A DNA stretch of 40,508 nucleotides from Alphaproteobacteria bacterium (GTDB lineage: Bacteria > Pseudomonadota > Alphaproteobacteria > 16-39-46 > JABJFC01), in assembly GCA_018662925.1 (NCBI GenBank), contig JABJFC010000020.1, forward strand, positions 1 to 40,508. Direction: 5' to 3'. The position numbers were made by a program, and so were the translations under genes. The number at the start of each line of letters is the position of its first letter. The stretch's first letter is position 1. The notes under the pieces are model-generated. The model did not search any database. It was not told the DNA's origin and worked only from the letters and a program-made list of their open reading frames with translations. This document shows positions 1 to 8,658 of the stretch, one piece after another.

Positions 1-33
1 AAATGATGGTAGTTTCATAATTATATTTCTTAA

Positions 34-73
34 GAAGGGGTTACGTTTTCACCTAAAGAGTGTAACCCTTTTT
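34..73 (+). terminator. Rho-independent terminator of an upstream gene
   Basis: The arms around 35-44 and 62-71 pair over about ten base pairs (core GGGTTAC with GTAACCC, one G-U pair), with a 17-nt loop, and the right arm runs into a T-tract at 69-73. The shape fits a plus-strand terminator for a gene that lies left of the window. No part of that gene is visible here. Confidence 0.6.
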
Positions 74-204
74 CTCTCCTTTTCCAGCTATTTCCTCGCT
101 CTCAGAGCTTTTTTTAATTCTCTATCGCGGATCCTGGGGAAAGGTTTTATACCTGACTAATGAATTTATATATAAGGCCCCTCGATTAATCTAAAGGAAA
201 TGGT

Positions 205-876
205 ATGCCAGAGATTCTCATAAACGGACCCGAAGGACGCATTGAAGCCCGTTATTCACTTGCAAAAGATCCCGACGCCCCGGTCGCGTTGGTTCTTCAT
301 CCCCACCCACTCCAAGGGGGCACCATGAATAATAAAGTTACATACCTTATGTACCAAGCTTTCCTCGAAAAAGGCTTCACGGTAATGCGTTTCAACTTTC
401 GCGGTATCGGTCGCTCTGAAGGAGAATACGGTGAAGGAGAAGGTGAATTAAGTGATGCCGCATCGGTTTTAGACTGGCTACGGCTTTTTAGACCCAACGC
501 CTCTGAGTTCTGGGTCGGTGGATTTTCCTTTGGTGCCTGGGTTGGCATGCAACTCTTGATGCGTCGCCCTGAGGTAAGAGGATTCATTTCCGTCTCCCCG
601 CCTGCAAACCAATATGACTTTAGTTTTCTAGCGCCTTGCCCTATTTCTGGTACAATCATTCATGGCCAACAGGATGAGGTTGTCCCCCCAGAAATAATTG
701 ATAATCTTCTTGAAAAACTGGCCAAACAAAAAGGCATACACGTGGATCAGCGGGTCATTTCTGGGGCCGATCATTTCTTTAAGGATCATATGGACATCTT
801 AAAAGCGAACGTCATAGATTATGTAAGCCAACGCATGGCTACCAACGAAAATCTTAAGATGGTCGTGAACCAGTAG
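205..876 (+). CDS. Alpha/beta hydrolase, COG2945-like
   Basis: A 223-residue cytoplasmic serine hydrolase of the small dienelactone-hydrolase-like type. The nucleophile elbow G-F-S-F-G places the catalytic Ser at 108. Asp157 (in HGQQDE) and His190 (in GADHFF) complete the triad in the expected order. The HPHP motif near residue 32 and the NFRG motif near 64 are typical of this family and shape the oxyanion region. The ATG start has an AAGGA site six bases upstream, and an AT-rich stretch near 165-176 could hold a promoter. The gene stands alone: it follows a terminator and converges on the minus-strand COQ9/proC operon. The substrate cannot be told from sequence; family members act on esters or short acyl chains. 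Confidence 0.85.
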   Translation: MPEILINGPEGRIEARYSLAKDPDAPVALVLHPHPLQGGTMNNKVTYLMYQAFLEKGFTVMRFNFRGIGRSEGEYGEGEGELSDAASVLDWLRLFRPNASEFWVGGFSFGAWVGMQLLMRRPEVRGFISVSPPANQYDFSFLAPCPISGTIIHGQQDEVVPPEIIDNLLEKLAKQKGIHVDQRVISGADHFFKDHMDILKANVIDYVSQRMATNENLKMVVNQ

Positions 877-941
877 GCATTGCTCTGAGATTTTCCACTT
901 GAACAGATGAATGGGAGTCTTCTCTATAGGCTCTTTAAGAG

Positions 942-1517
942 TCACCCCTTCCAAATTTGTGGAAATAAAGACTCGGCACGCGTCATTTGGGTATCCATAA
1001 AGGCCATCGTTTTGGACGTATCTTCAGAATCATCCTCCAGCCAAGTCTTTAAAGAGAGAAAATAGATCGTCCCTAAAGCCTTTATCCGGACCTTTCCGTA
1101 ACAATCTGAGATTCCAAGGCCAGACGCCTGCAACATCCACTCTAAAGAAGTCATAAACCCAGGTGCCAGTGTTAAGACTGATAGGGGGTCAAACCAAAGA
1201 TCCTTGTATATGTGCGCAAGTGCATTCTTGTAGGGAAATAAGGCATCTAATCGTGTAAGGGATAGGTCAAACAGCCGTTCCCTGGGCGTAATTCCAGACT
1301 CTTCAGACAGTTCTTCGGCCTGTTTGAGAACAAACCGATCCACCTTTTCATTAAGAGCCAGTAAAAAAGCACTCTTTTGTGGAAAGTGTTCATAGACCTC
1401 TGCCAAAGGAACTTCTGCCAAATTTGCAATCTCCTGAAAGGACAAATCGGTCCATCCTTCTCTTGCAACCAAGGTAAGTGCTGCATCTAATATCTTGTCT
1501 TTCATTAACATGGTCAC
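942..1517 (-). CDS. COQ9-family protein, ubiquinone biosynthesis accessory factor
   Basis: A 191-residue protein with a TetR-like N-terminal helix-turn-helix (residues about 5-50, with EIANLAEVPLAEVYEHFPQK). Its C-terminal half matches the COQ9 pattern, including W-L-E-D-D-S-E-D followed by T-M-A-F-M-D. In mitochondria and alphaproteobacteria COQ9 binds lipids and presents ubiquinone intermediates to the COQ7 hydroxylase. The TetR resemblance is structural and does not by itself imply DNA binding. The gene is last in a minus-strand operon, starting just after the proC stop with only a few bases between, so translational coupling is likely. The main alternative is a genuine TetR repressor, which I consider less likely because of the C-terminal match. 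Confidence 0.78.
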   Translation of the reverse strand: MTMLMKDKILDAALTLVAREGWTDLSFQEIANLAEVPLAEVYEHFPQKSAFLLALNEKVDRFVLKQAEELSEESGITPRERLFDLSLTRLDALFPYKNALAHIYKDLWFDPLSVLTLAPGFMTSLEWMLQASGLGISDCYGKVRIKALGTIYFLSLKTWLEDDSEDTSKTMAFMDTQMTRAESLFPQIWKG

Positions 1518-1520
1518 CCC

Positions 1521-2312
1521 TCACGCAAGTTCTTGACCTCTTTTTTGGGCCGCTAAAACAGCCCGGGTCATGAGTGCCTTCAAGCCCTCTTCTCCCTTTA
1601 GTATATCAAGTGCTGCCGCTGTTGTCCCGCCAGGACTTGTGATTTTCTTTCGCAAGCTCTCAGCAGACTCTCCCATCCCCATAAGGGCTGCACTTCCAAT
1701 CACTGTCTCTCGTGCCAGTTTTTCGGCTAAGTCTGCTGGGAGACCAGCCTCTTGAGCCGCCTTTTCTATGGCCTCTGTAAGATAAAATACATAGGCCGGG
1801 CCGCTTCCAGACACAGCTGTAATGGCATCAAAATGGGATTCCTCTTCAACCCAAGCCACGGCACCAACAGCCTTAAAGAGAGCATCTGCCATCGTCGATT
1901 GTTCTCCAGAAACCAATTCATCTTTAAAAAGGACTGTCATCCCCATGCCAATGGAAACAGGCATATTGGGCATCGCTCGAATCATCCTGCAACCATTCCC
2001 CAGGCTGTCCTTAAAAGTCTCAACTTTTTTCCCTGCTGCTATGGAAATGAAACACGTCTCTTCACCAGAGAAATTTTTGTATAGAGGCAAGATTTCTGTC
2101 AGCACTTGGGGTTTAACTGCAAAAATAATAGTTGTTGGTCGAAAGAAGGTCGGCAAATCATCGGGCTTAGCTATGACCTCTACGTCTTGCCTATCTATAG
2201 GATGCGGTGAAATCACATAAATCTGTTCAGAAGAAATGGTTTTCGTCTCCAACCAGCCGCTCAAAAGAGCGCCGCCCATTTCACCACATCCAACTAACAA
2301 GATACGGTTCAT
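1521..2312 (-). CDS. proC: Pyrroline-5-carboxylate reductase
   Basis: A 263-residue ProC of normal length. It catalyses the NAD(P)H-dependent last step of proline synthesis from pyrroline-5-carboxylate in the cytoplasm. The N-terminus has the Rossmann glycine motif GCGEMGGALLSGW. The middle has the family segments IRAMPNMP and AVSGSGPAYVF, and the C-terminal dimer/active-site region has SPGGTTAAALDIL. All key motifs are intact. It lies between a YbjN-like gene upstream and the COQ9-like gene downstream, all on the minus strand with short gaps, which suggests one transcript. Confidence 0.96.
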   Translation of the reverse strand: MNRILLVGCGEMGGALLSGWLETKTISSEQIYVISPHPIDRQDVEVIAKPDDLPTFFRPTTIIFAVKPQVLTEILPLYKNFSGEETCFISIAAGKKVETFKDSLGNGCRMIRAMPNMPVSIGMGMTVLFKDELVSGEQSTMADALFKAVGAVAWVEEESHFDAITAVSGSGPAYVFYLTEAIEKAAQEAGLPADLAEKLARETVIGSAALMGMGESAESLRKKITSPGGTTAAALDILKGEEGLKALMTRAVLAAQKRGQELA

Positions 2313-2340
2313 ATCATTCAGCCTCCTTTAATACGGGAAA

Positions 2341-2919
2341 TTATGCGACCCCTGCAGTCTCTAGCATAACACTTTCCATGGCGTCTTCCGGGCACTTTCC
2401 TTCTTCAACAAGCAAGACAAATGCTGGATAAAAACGGTCACATTCCTGAAGCGTCAAATTAATGAGATCGCTGAACTGGCCAAAGGTAACTGTCTCCACA
2501 TCCCTTAATGGAAAAGAATGTCGAAAAATAATGATTTTCTTTTCTTCACAAAGGTCAAAGTGACCAATCCACATATTGTTATGAATAAGAGTCAAAAGTT
2601 TGCATAGATTTCCATGGGTTCCCTCATCCATACCGAACTCCAGCCCACACGCCGTATAAATCATGGCCGTTTCATGGTCCCAAATCATAAACACATTATA
2701 TTCTGCCCAACGCCCTTTCATCTCAATAATAAGTTCATTGGAACTTGCCCGATTAAAACGATGCTCTAAAAGGCGTAAATGGTCTTCGAGATGATCTAAT
2801 GGATTGAATTCGTGCACTTGTCTTGCTTCTTTTTTCAAAATTTCTCTAGTGTCTTTTCTAACTGATGGCATGACAAGAGGCAAGGAAGTTCTTTTCAAAG
2901 AAAGTTCAGATGCAATCAA
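2341..2919 (-). CDS. YbjN domain-containing protein
   Basis: A 192-residue cytoplasmic protein without signal peptide or membrane segment. Residues about 45-170 match the YbjN family, a type III secretion chaperone-like fold. Visible cues are the G-x-W-x-x-Y strand (GRWAEYNVFMIWDHE), the Leu-rich helix ending in NNMWIGHFDL, and the RHSFPL strand. In alphaproteobacteria YbjN-like genes are commonly found beside proC. Their role is uncertain: enterobacterial YbjN affects stress and motility phenotypes, while the fold suggests protein-protein contacts. This is the first gene of the YbjN-proC-COQ9 run, so its promoter should lie in the AT-rich region above 2920. Confidence 0.8.
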   Translation of the reverse strand: MIASELSLKRTSLPLVMPSVRKDTREILKKEARQVHEFNPLDHLEDHLRLLEHRFNRASSNELIIEMKGRWAEYNVFMIWDHETAMIYTACGLEFGMDEGTHGNLCKLLTLIHNNMWIGHFDLCEEKKIIIFRHSFPLRDVETVTFGQFSDLINLTLQECDRFYPAFVLLVEEGKCPEDAMESVMLETAGVA

Positions 2920-3186
2920 AGTTTGAGACGTTTTCCAGCATCATAATTCCTCTACGCCTTACAAAGAGCTAATTTTTTATTTGTAATTTTACTAATATTT
3001 TAGAATCAATGTATTAATGATATATTAAAATTTTCAGTAAATTTTATTATAGTTTTAGATTATGATCTATATGAATAGTTGATATGTTCAATATTAGTTT
3101 GCTTTTTACTTAATTGTGATGCATTTGGAATCTGCACGGTCAGTGGACCCTGCTTGTTTTGGATAAATAATTGAAAGTAATGTTTT
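2920..3186. other. AT-rich divergent intergenic region
   Basis: This gap separates the minus-strand YbjN-proC-COQ9 operon from a plus-strand gene for a small secreted protein. It is strongly AT-rich and should carry both promoters. I could not choose a convincing -35/-10 pair on either strand, and no RNA gene or repeat is evident. Confidence 0.5.
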
Positions 3187-3513
3187 ATGAAAAAAATTCT
3201 ATTTTTAGGAGCAACAGCTCTTCTTATTTCAACAGGATATATTCCGGCTTCTTACGCAATGGAAGAAGAATGCGAGGGTCCTGACTATGGTCTAAATAGC
3301 TTCCAAGGGTATCAGCATAGGCTAGAAAAAGAGGGCGGTAGCCTATATTATTCTGAGTTGAGAGAAGCAAACCGAGAAGCACTTGAAGCAGACGAAATGC
3401 GGAGAAAAGGAAAAATCGCGAGGAAACATCTTACTTTCGAGACTTCCTTAGATACAGGAGTTTCTGATTCAGATGAAAGCTATGTTGATCCTGATGAAGA
3501 AATAGTTCATTAG
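3187..3513 (+). CDS. Small exported acidic protein, unknown function
   Basis: A 108-residue product with a clear Sec signal peptide: positive start MKK, hydrophobic core LFLGATALLIST, and a probable cut after SYA near residue 24. The mature part of about 84 residues is highly charged. A Glu/Arg/Lys-rich middle of probable helix (residues about 40-80) is followed by an acidic tail containing DTGVSDSDESYVDPDEE. There are no cysteines apart from one near the mature N-terminus and no motif I recognise. The ribosome site is weak. A strong bidirectional terminator follows the stop. It is probably a periplasmic or secreted protein confined to this lineage; any function would be a guess. Confidence 0.6.
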   Translation: MKKILFLGATALLISTGYIPASYAMEEECEGPDYGLNSFQGYQHRLEKEGGSLYYSELREANREALEADEMRRKGKIARKHLTFETSLDTGVSDSDESYVDPDEEIVH

Positions 3514-3523
3514 AGATATCTCT

Positions 3524-3558
3524 AAAAAAAAGTGGGGCCCATTGGGCCTCATTTTTTT
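3524..3558. terminator. Bidirectional rho-independent terminator
   Basis: TGGGGCCC (3533-3540) and GGGCCTCA (3544-3551) form an eight-pair stem with a 3-nt loop and one G-U pair. It is flanked by eight A on the left (3524-3531) and seven T on the right (3552-3558). It can therefore stop the small secreted-protein gene on the plus strand and also the minus-strand tRNA-Thr gene, whose 3' end is 33 nt away. Confidence 0.8.
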
Positions 3559-3590
3559 GAGAAAGGCGCCATAATATTATGATTTTAAGG

Positions 3591-3665
3591 TGGTGCCGCC
3601 GACGGGGATCGAACCTGTGACCTCACCCTTACCAAGGGTGCGCTCTACCACTGAGCTACGGCGGC
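3591..3665 (-). tRNA. tRNA-Thr (GGT anticodon)
   Basis: The minus strand folds as a complete cloverleaf. The acceptor stem is GCCGCCG with CGGCGGC, the D-arm has GCTCAGTGGTAGAGC, and the anticodon stem CACCC/GGGTG encloses loop TTGGTAA, giving anticodon GGT for threonine. The T-arm carries GGTTCGATCC. The terminal CCA is encoded (3591-3593), so CCA addition is needed only for repair. The gene lies alone on the minus strand between two short plus-strand genes and reads toward the bidirectional terminator at 3524-3558. Confidence 0.96.
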
Positions 3666-3686
3666 AAATGATTAGAAATCCTCGGC

Positions 3687-3715
3687 ACATTGCCATACCA
3701 GCAAAATTCTGACAA
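3687..3715 (-). promoter_or_regulatory. Candidate promoter of tRNA-Thr
   Basis: On the minus strand TTGTCA (3710-3715) and CAATGT (3687-3692) are 17 bases apart. This would start transcription about 15 bases before the tRNA 5' end. The -35 box is good but the -10 box is poor, so the call is tentative. Confidence 0.4.
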
Positions 3716-3783
3716 GAGGGGATTGTAGTTTTTGGATTATAGGGTAAAGTCTACGTGATTATCAATAACTGATAAGGAGACTT

Positions 3784-3966
3784 ATGGCTCTTTTTGCAAA
3801 GAATTTATCCAGTCGTCAGCTTCGTGAAGCGTCGGCCCTCCGTGAAAATCTCAAACGTCGCAGGGAACAGCTTCAAGAACGCAGACAATCATCTGAGTCC
3901 TCTCAGAACGATGACAATACAGAAAACCAATCATCTGACACCGATCGTACTTCCCTGAGTGCCTAA
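3784..3966 (+). CDS. Small protein of 60 residues, unknown function
   Basis: A short ORF with a convincing AAGGAG ribosome site four bases before the ATG. The N-terminal half is basic and probably helical (SRQLREASALRENLKRRREQ, residues about 9-28). The C-terminal half is Ser/Asn/Asp/Glu-rich and probably disordered. There is no signal peptide and no membrane segment. A helix of the type RxNLKRRRxQ is the kind of pattern seen in tiny conserved proteins near cell-envelope genes in alphaproteobacteria, but I cannot name a family. It lies 69 bases upstream of dcd on the same strand and may share its transcript. Confidence 0.55.
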   Translation: MALFAKNLSSRQLREASALRENLKRRREQLQERRQSSESSQNDDNTENQSSDTDRTSLSA

Positions 3967-4035
3967 TTCCCTTGCATCATCATTGGACTTTAAGTAGAAG
4001 AACTGTATGAATGATTAAGGAAGAGAGAGAATTTT

Positions 4036-4620
4036 ATGCCCATTTTATCAGATAAGTGGATTCGTGAAACGGCCCTAAAGACCAAGATGATTGATCCATT
4101 TGTAGATCGTCAGTCAGCAAAGGATATTATTTCATATGGCCTATCTTCATACGGCTATGACGCACGAGTCTCTAACGAATTCAAAATCTTTACCAACGTA
4201 AATAGTGACACAATTGATCCGAAGAACTTTTCCCATTCAGGATTTGTCGATAAAGTTGGAGATGAATGCATCATCCCCCCCAACAGTTTTGTTCTAGCAC
4301 GCACAGTCGAGTACTTTAGAGTTCCGCGAGACGTCCTGGTCATTTGTCTTGGAAAATCAACATATGCACGCTGCGGTATTATTGTGAATGTGACGCCACT
4401 GGAACCAGAGTGGGAGGGACACGTTACCTTGGAATTCTCTAACACAACCCCGCTTCCTGCCAAAATATATGCTAATGAAGGGGCCTGTCAGTTTTTGTTC
4501 TTAAAGGGCGATGAGGCTTGTCTCACTTCCTATAAAGACAGAGCTGGAAAATACATGGGCCAAACGGGTGTCACGCTCCCCAAACTTATACAGTCTGGCT
4601 CTTCAAAGAGCGCTGCCTAA
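4036..4620 (+). CDS. dcd: dCTP deaminase
   Basis: A 194-residue enzyme, the normal length for Dcd. It deaminates dCTP to dUTP, the main source of dUMP for thymidylate synthesis in many bacteria. The start [10 protein letters not shown], the SYGYDARV motif near residues 38-45, the phosphate-binding [10 protein letters not shown] (107 onward) and TLEFSN with probable catalytic Glu133 are all present. The C-terminal lid segment [11 protein letters not shown] is intact. GAGAG lies just before the ATG. The stop is followed after 13 bases by murA, so the two genes are probably co-transcribed. Confidence 0.96.
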   Translation: MPILSDKWIRETALKTKMIDPFVDRQSAKDIISYGLSSYGYDARVSNEFKIFTNVNSDTIDPKNFSHSGFVDKVGDECIIPPNSFVLARTVEYFRVPRDVLVICLGKSTYARCGIIVNVTPLEPEWEGHVTLEFSNTTPLPAKIYANEGACQFLFLKGDEACLTSYKDRAGKYMGQTGVTLPKLIQSGSSKSAA

Positions 4621-4633
4621 AGGAAAATCATTA

Positions 4634-5920
4634 ATGGATAAAATTCGTATAAGAGGTGGCGTTCCCCTAAAGGGACAAGTCACCATTGGCGGCGCAAAAA
4701 ATGCAGCCTTACCTCTTATGACAGCCTGTCTCTTAACAGATAAGCCCCTTGTCCTGTCAAACTTACCCCATGTAGCCGATATTGCTACTCTAGCAAATCT
4801 GCTGGCACAATTGGGAGTTCAAGTTACACTTGAAGGAGATGAAACAAAAGATGGACACATGGGGCGAGTATTCTCGTTACAGACAAAAGAAATTTCTAAC
4901 ACAACGGCACCCTATGATCTGGTCCGAAAAATGCGAGCTTCCGTCCTCGTTTTAGGCCCACTCCTGGCACGGGAAGGAAGGGCAACTGTCTCACTTCCGG
5001 GAGGCTGTGCCATTGGAACCAGACCTGTTGATTTGCATCTCCAAGGATTGGAGGCCATGGGCGCTAAAATTGAACTGGATCAAGGTTATGTCCATGCTAC
5101 AGCACCCAAAGGGTTGCACGGGAACAGCTACACCTTTCCGGTGGTTTCTGTCGGTGCCACAGAAAACCTTTTGTTGGCAGCTAGCATCGCAAAAGGAGAA
5201 ACCCAGCTTGTAAATGCAGCAAGAGAACCAGAAATTACTGACCTCGCTAACTGTCTTGTTAAAATGGGCGCCAAGATTGAGGGCATCGGGACAGATACGC
5301 TCACAATTCAGGGCGTTGACTCTCTTTCAGGAGCTCAGCACAGTGTTCTGCCTGATCGCATCGAGACTGGAACCTATGCCATTGCTGCGGCCATAACGGG
5401 GGGCAGCATCGATATCCTAAATACTGACTCTTCCCTTGTCCCGACATTTTTGTCTAAGCTTGAAGAAACTGGAGCCAAGATTACTCACTTACCCAATGGA
5501 TTCAATGTTGCGGGAGAAAAAGGGAAACTACAGGGCGTTAACATCACAACAGAGCCATTCCCAGGCTATGCCACAGATTTACAAGCCCAGATGATGGCTA
5601 TGATGACCATCGCAAATGGGGCCTCTCTCATCACTGAAACCATCTTTGAGAATCGCTTCATGCATGTCCCCGAGCTCATGCGTATGGGAGCAGACATCTC
5701 TCTCAAGGGGTCCTCTGCCATGGTAAAAGGAGTCCCTGAATTAAAGGGAGCAGAACTCATGGCAACCGACCTCCGAGCATCTGTTTCACTGGTTCTTGCT
5801 GCCCTTGCTGCCCAAGGTGAAAGTACTATCAATCGCGTTTACCATATTGACCGAGGATACGAATACGTAGAGTCTAAACTTAGATCATGTGGAGCTCAGA
5901 TAGAACGTATTCGGGAGTAG
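4634..5920 (+). CDS. murA: UDP-N-acetylglucosamine 1-carboxyvinyltransferase
   Basis: A 428-residue MurA that transfers enolpyruvate from PEP to UDP-GlcNAc, the first committed step of peptidoglycan synthesis. I chose the ATG at 4634 because family homology begins there ([14 protein letters not shown]) and AGGAAA lies just upstream. The frame stays open further left but would overlap dcd. The substrate residues K22 and N23 sit in GGAKNAA. The active-site loop [12 protein letters not shown] has Cys125, equivalent to Cys115 in E. coli, the residue alkylated by fosfomycin, so intrinsic resistance by Asp replacement is not expected. Its presence indicates that the cell makes at least some peptidoglycan. 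Confidence 0.97.
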   Translation: MDKIRIRGGVPLKGQVTIGGAKNAALPLMTACLLTDKPLVLSNLPHVADIATLANLLAQLGVQVTLEGDETKDGHMGRVFSLQTKEISNTTAPYDLVRKMRASVLVLGPLLAREGRATVSLPGGCAIGTRPVDLHLQGLEAMGAKIELDQGYVHATAPKGLHGNSYTFPVVSVGATENLLLAASIAKGETQLVNAAREPEITDLANCLVKMGAKIEGIGTDTLTIQGVDSLSGAQHSVLPDRIETGTYAIAAAITGGSIDILNTDSSLVPTFLSKLEETGAKITHLPNGFNVAGEKGKLQGVNITTEPFPGYATDLQAQMMAMMTIANGASLITETIFENRFMHVPELMRMGADISLKGSSAMVKGVPELKGAELMATDLRASVSLVLAALAAQGESTINRVYHIDRGYEYVESKLRSCGAQIERIRE

Positions 5921-5926
5921 TAGCCT

Positions 5927-6379
5927 TTGGTAAAAAGAAAAAAAGACGACGAAGATATAAAACTGCATCTTAAGATTAAAGATAATAAGGACTTAGAAGT
6001 CATATCTGCGCTGTTACAAGACGCTATTGTTCCCGTTTTGGGCATAATCTTTTCACCAAAGAAAAAAGCCTTTTCCTTAATTCTGCAACGTTTTCGTTGG
6101 GAAAAAACTCAGGAAACGGAGACGAAAAACTTTGTTTTTGAGCGCACTTATTGTCACCTATATTTCGATCACGTAGAGAAGGTTCAAAGAAAAGGCTTCC
6201 AAGCGTTTCCAATTAATCATCATTTGAATTTTTTATCCCTTCAGCTGGATAAAAAGGACATTCTCCTGCTATTTTCAGGCGGAAATACTATCAAAATTAA
6301 GATTGGTAACATCTCTGGGTATTTGACGGATCACGAAGACTTAGGCTGGCCTACATTTTCCCTACCGTCCCATGAATAG
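5927..6379 (+). CDS. DUF2948 family protein
   Basis: A 150-residue protein without signal peptide or membrane helix. The stretch DLEVISALLQDAIVPVLGI (residues about 22-40), then a strand followed by LQRFRWEKT, matches the DUF2948 pattern (VISALLQDA and RFRWE). In alphaproteobacteria this family typically sits right after murA, as here. Its function is unknown. The start is a TTG six bases after the murA stop, with GGGAG overlapping the end of murA as a plausible ribosome site. There is no in-frame ATG that keeps the conserved N-terminus. It is probably co-translated with murA. Confidence 0.78.
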   Translation: MVKRKKDDEDIKLHLKIKDNKDLEVISALLQDAIVPVLGIIFSPKKKAFSLILQRFRWEKTQETETKNFVFERTYCHLYFDHVEKVQRKGFQAFPINHHLNFLSLQLDKKDILLLFSGGNTIKIKIGNISGYLTDHEDLGWPTFSLPSHE

Positions 6380-6455
6380 TTTCTATTTTCCGAGAAGAAT
6401 TGAAAATATCTTCGAAGTTCGTTAGGCTTGAGGAAAGGAAAAACAGGGAAATCCC

Positions 6456-7238
6456 ATGCGCTGTACTGCATACTGCACGGCAAACTCATACAAGATCTCA
6501 CAAATGCACCGAGATTGGAAAGAAAAGCATAAGGTTACTTTCTTTCGGGAAGTGATTCATCTTCCACTATCTGGAGGTGATGTTTACTGTTTTGCTTTTG
6601 GAAGTGTGGTTTTTTGGAATCTATCAAAAACAGATGAAGAAAAATTCTTAGAAAAGATTTCTAAGTATGCCGAAGGCTCTATAAAAGAATTTGAAACCGA
6701 TATTTTCACCTTTAGTTACGGCAAAAAAAATGAAATTCACCTGGATACAATCGTCCTCGCCGATACGAAATCTATTTTAGCTAAACTGGCAATTTCATAC
6801 GGGATTGCTCAGTCGTCCAAGCTTTCTGTCTTTGAACAAAGAACTGAGCAAACCATTCAAAAAACTGAGTACATTCCACAATCGCTCGAAAAAACTGGAA
6901 AAATTCCCCTGTCGCGCCGAAAAATTTCTCAGATGATTGGGCGTTTGATGATTGAAAGAAATATGGTCAATCTCCACAGCAATATCTTGGACACTCCCGA
7001 TTTCTTTTGGGAACAGCCAAAATTTGAGCCCCTTTATCAGATGACCATCCATGATCAAGATATTACTGATCGCATAGAAATTCTGAACAAGCGACTAGAT
7101 ATTATGCGTGATTTGTTTGGGCTTCTTGGAAATGAGATTAACCATAGTCACGCCTCTACCCTAGAGTGGATCATTATTATTCTTATTTTCATTGAAGTCC
7201 TTCTGACACTTACATTCGAACTATTTTTGAAATTATAG
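6456..7238 (+). CDS. RMD1/SIF2 (DUF155) family membrane-anchored protein
   Basis: A 260-residue protein resembling the RMD1/YagE family. The diagnostic stretch is YCFAFGSVVFWNLSKTDEE (residues about 44-62), followed by a long helical region, the segment NMVNLHSNILDTPDFFWE (about 171-188), and a single C-terminal transmembrane helix EWIIIILIFIEVLLTL (about 240-256). The topology is therefore tail-anchored with most of the protein in the cytoplasm. Eukaryotic relatives (RMND1, Rmd1, Rmd8) include mitochondrial inner-membrane proteins linked to mitochondrial translation. The bacterial role is not established. It lies between DUF2948 and cca, with only four bases before cca, so co-expression with tRNA maturation is likely. 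Confidence 0.8.
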   Translation: MRCTAYCTANSYKISQMHRDWKEKHKVTFFREVIHLPLSGGDVYCFAFGSVVFWNLSKTDEEKFLEKISKYAEGSIKEFETDIFTFSYGKKNEIHLDTIVLADTKSILAKLAISYGIAQSSKLSVFEQRTEQTIQKTEYIPQSLEKTGKIPLSRRKISQMIGRLMIERNMVNLHSNILDTPDFFWEQPKFEPLYQMTIHDQDITDRIEILNKRLDIMRDLFGLLGNEINHSHASTLEWIIIILIFIEVLLTLTFELFLKL

Positions 7239-7242
7239 AACT

Positions 7243-8502
7243 ATGATTCCTTCTAAAATCTCTCATGCCCACTGGCAAGAATCACACGAATTGAAGCAAA
7301 TAATTGACGTTTTAATCGATAAATCCGGACCAGCACGGTTTGTTGGAGGATGTGTTCGCGATACGTTGCTTGGAATTTCTGTAACCGATACTGATATTGC
7401 AACCCCCCTTGACCCTGAAATGGTTATGGAACGACTCAAGGGAACTGATTTCAGAGTGGTCCCCACTGGTCTCAAACACGGGACCGTTAGCGTATATTTC
7501 CATGGAGAGTGCTGCGAAATAACAACCCTGAGACGAGATGTAGAAACCTTTGGTCGCCATGCCCGCGTTGAATTTACCGATGATTGGCTCCAAGATGCCA
7601 AACGAAGGGATTTTACAATCAATGCGCTATATGCGGACTTTGACGGAAATATTTTTGATCCCATCGGGGGACTTCAAGATCTTAAGGCCGGTAGAATCCG
7701 TTTTGTGGGGGATCCAGAAAAGCGTTTGGAAGAAGACATTCTTCGCCTCTTACGACTTTTTCGTTTCCAGGCCTATTATGGTAAAAGCCCCCTGAACCCA
7801 GAGACCCTCCGTATATGTGAAAAGTATACGGCAAAACTTGAAATGCTTTCTGGAGAAAGAATCGCGAAGGAAATCTTTCGCACCCTTAAAGCGCCAAATC
7901 CAGCGCCTATTTTTCAGCTTATGTTGACCCACAAAATCCTAGATCATATTTTCAATCTGCGCCCTGATACGACGCTATTAGAATCTCTCTGCAAAATCGA
8001 AAGAAAACTTGTCCCCTCACAAGAGGATGCTTTACGGCGTTTTGCCTCTATAATTATGGACAGAAACAGCGCCAAGGCGGCTTCCGATCGATTAAAGCTC
8101 TCCAACCGGGACAAGAGGAGACTCTTTGCCATGTCCTCTCCTTACCATGACTATCCCGAAAATTTTGATCCCAAACAGGAAAGATACTTTATGTATCAAG
8201 TTAGTGCTCAATACTATCAAGATCTCATGATTCTCCACGCCGCCACTGATGTGTTAGAAAGGAAAAAATCTCTAAAGGATGCCATTGCCCTTTGTCAAAA
8301 ACGCCTTGATGCCTCTCAGAAATGGGAAACAGAGCTTGTATTTCCCCTCAAAGGGCAGGACCTCCTTGACGCGGGCATGAAACCTGGCCCTAAAATCAAA
8401 AGAGTCCTAAATCTCCTTGAAGAGTATTGGCAAGAACACGATTTCAAGCCAAGTAAACAAGAATGTTTGGAGCATTTTAAGAAGATGAGTGTAGAAAGTT
8501 AA
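7243..8502 (+). CDS. cca: CCA tRNA nucleotidyltransferase (class II polymerase-beta fold)
   Basis: A 419-residue enzyme that adds or repairs the 3' CCA of tRNAs. The nucleotidyltransferase head has FVGGCVRDTLLG and the metal-binding DTDIAT. Further on come the RRDFTINALYAD motif and the ribose/nucleotide-selecting region with ILRLLRLFRFQAYYG. The C-terminal half is the helical tRNA-binding body. Poly(A) polymerase I shares this fold. I prefer CCA-adding enzyme because of length and the lack of a basic PcnB-like C-terminal extension. The gene starts four bases after the RMD1-like gene. The only tRNA in this window already encodes CCA, so a repair role is sufficient for it. Confidence 0.9.
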   Translation: MIPSKISHAHWQESHELKQIIDVLIDKSGPARFVGGCVRDTLLGISVTDTDIATPLDPEMVMERLKGTDFRVVPTGLKHGTVSVYFHGECCEITTLRRDVETFGRHARVEFTDDWLQDAKRRDFTINALYADFDGNIFDPIGGLQDLKAGRIRFVGDPEKRLEEDILRLLRLFRFQAYYGKSPLNPETLRICEKYTAKLEMLSGERIAKEIFRTLKAPNPAPIFQLMLTHKILDHIFNLRPDTTLLESLCKIERKLVPSQEDALRRFASIIMDRNSAKAASDRLKLSNRDKRRLFAMSSPYHDYPENFDPKQERYFMYQVSAQYYQDLMILHAATDVLERKKSLKDAIALCQKRLDASQKWETELVFPLKGQDLLDAGMKPGPKIKRVLNLLEEYWQEHDFKPSKQECLEHFKKMSVES

Positions 8503-8657
8503 CGATATACTACTTCCTAAAATTCCTATTTTTGAAATCGAGAATCTAAAGTTAAACTGTCCTCAAAGGCGCCTGGACTGCATATCTTTGTTTCCTAGCT
8601 GGCATAACCTGCTCGATGTGTGAAAAGCCATATTTCAGCCATGGTTAGGATTTTTTG
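8503..8657. other. Intergenic stretch between cca and the sRNA-like array
   Basis: No ORF with coding character is visible in this first part of the 839-base gap between cca and oligopeptidase B. It contains short pyrimidine-rich stretches and ends in a T6 run just before the A-tract that closes the first sRNA-like repeat. I see no obvious plus-strand terminator for cca. Confidence 0.5.
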
Positions 8658-8658
8658 C

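Noticed and set aside
1570-2431. Plus-strand frames opposite proC and the end of the YbjN gene
   Set aside because: They are shadows of strongly recognisable minus-strand genes.
4511-4633. Upstream extension of the murA frame
   Set aside because: It overlaps the 3' end of dcd and has no MurA homology; the ATG at 4634 fits the family.
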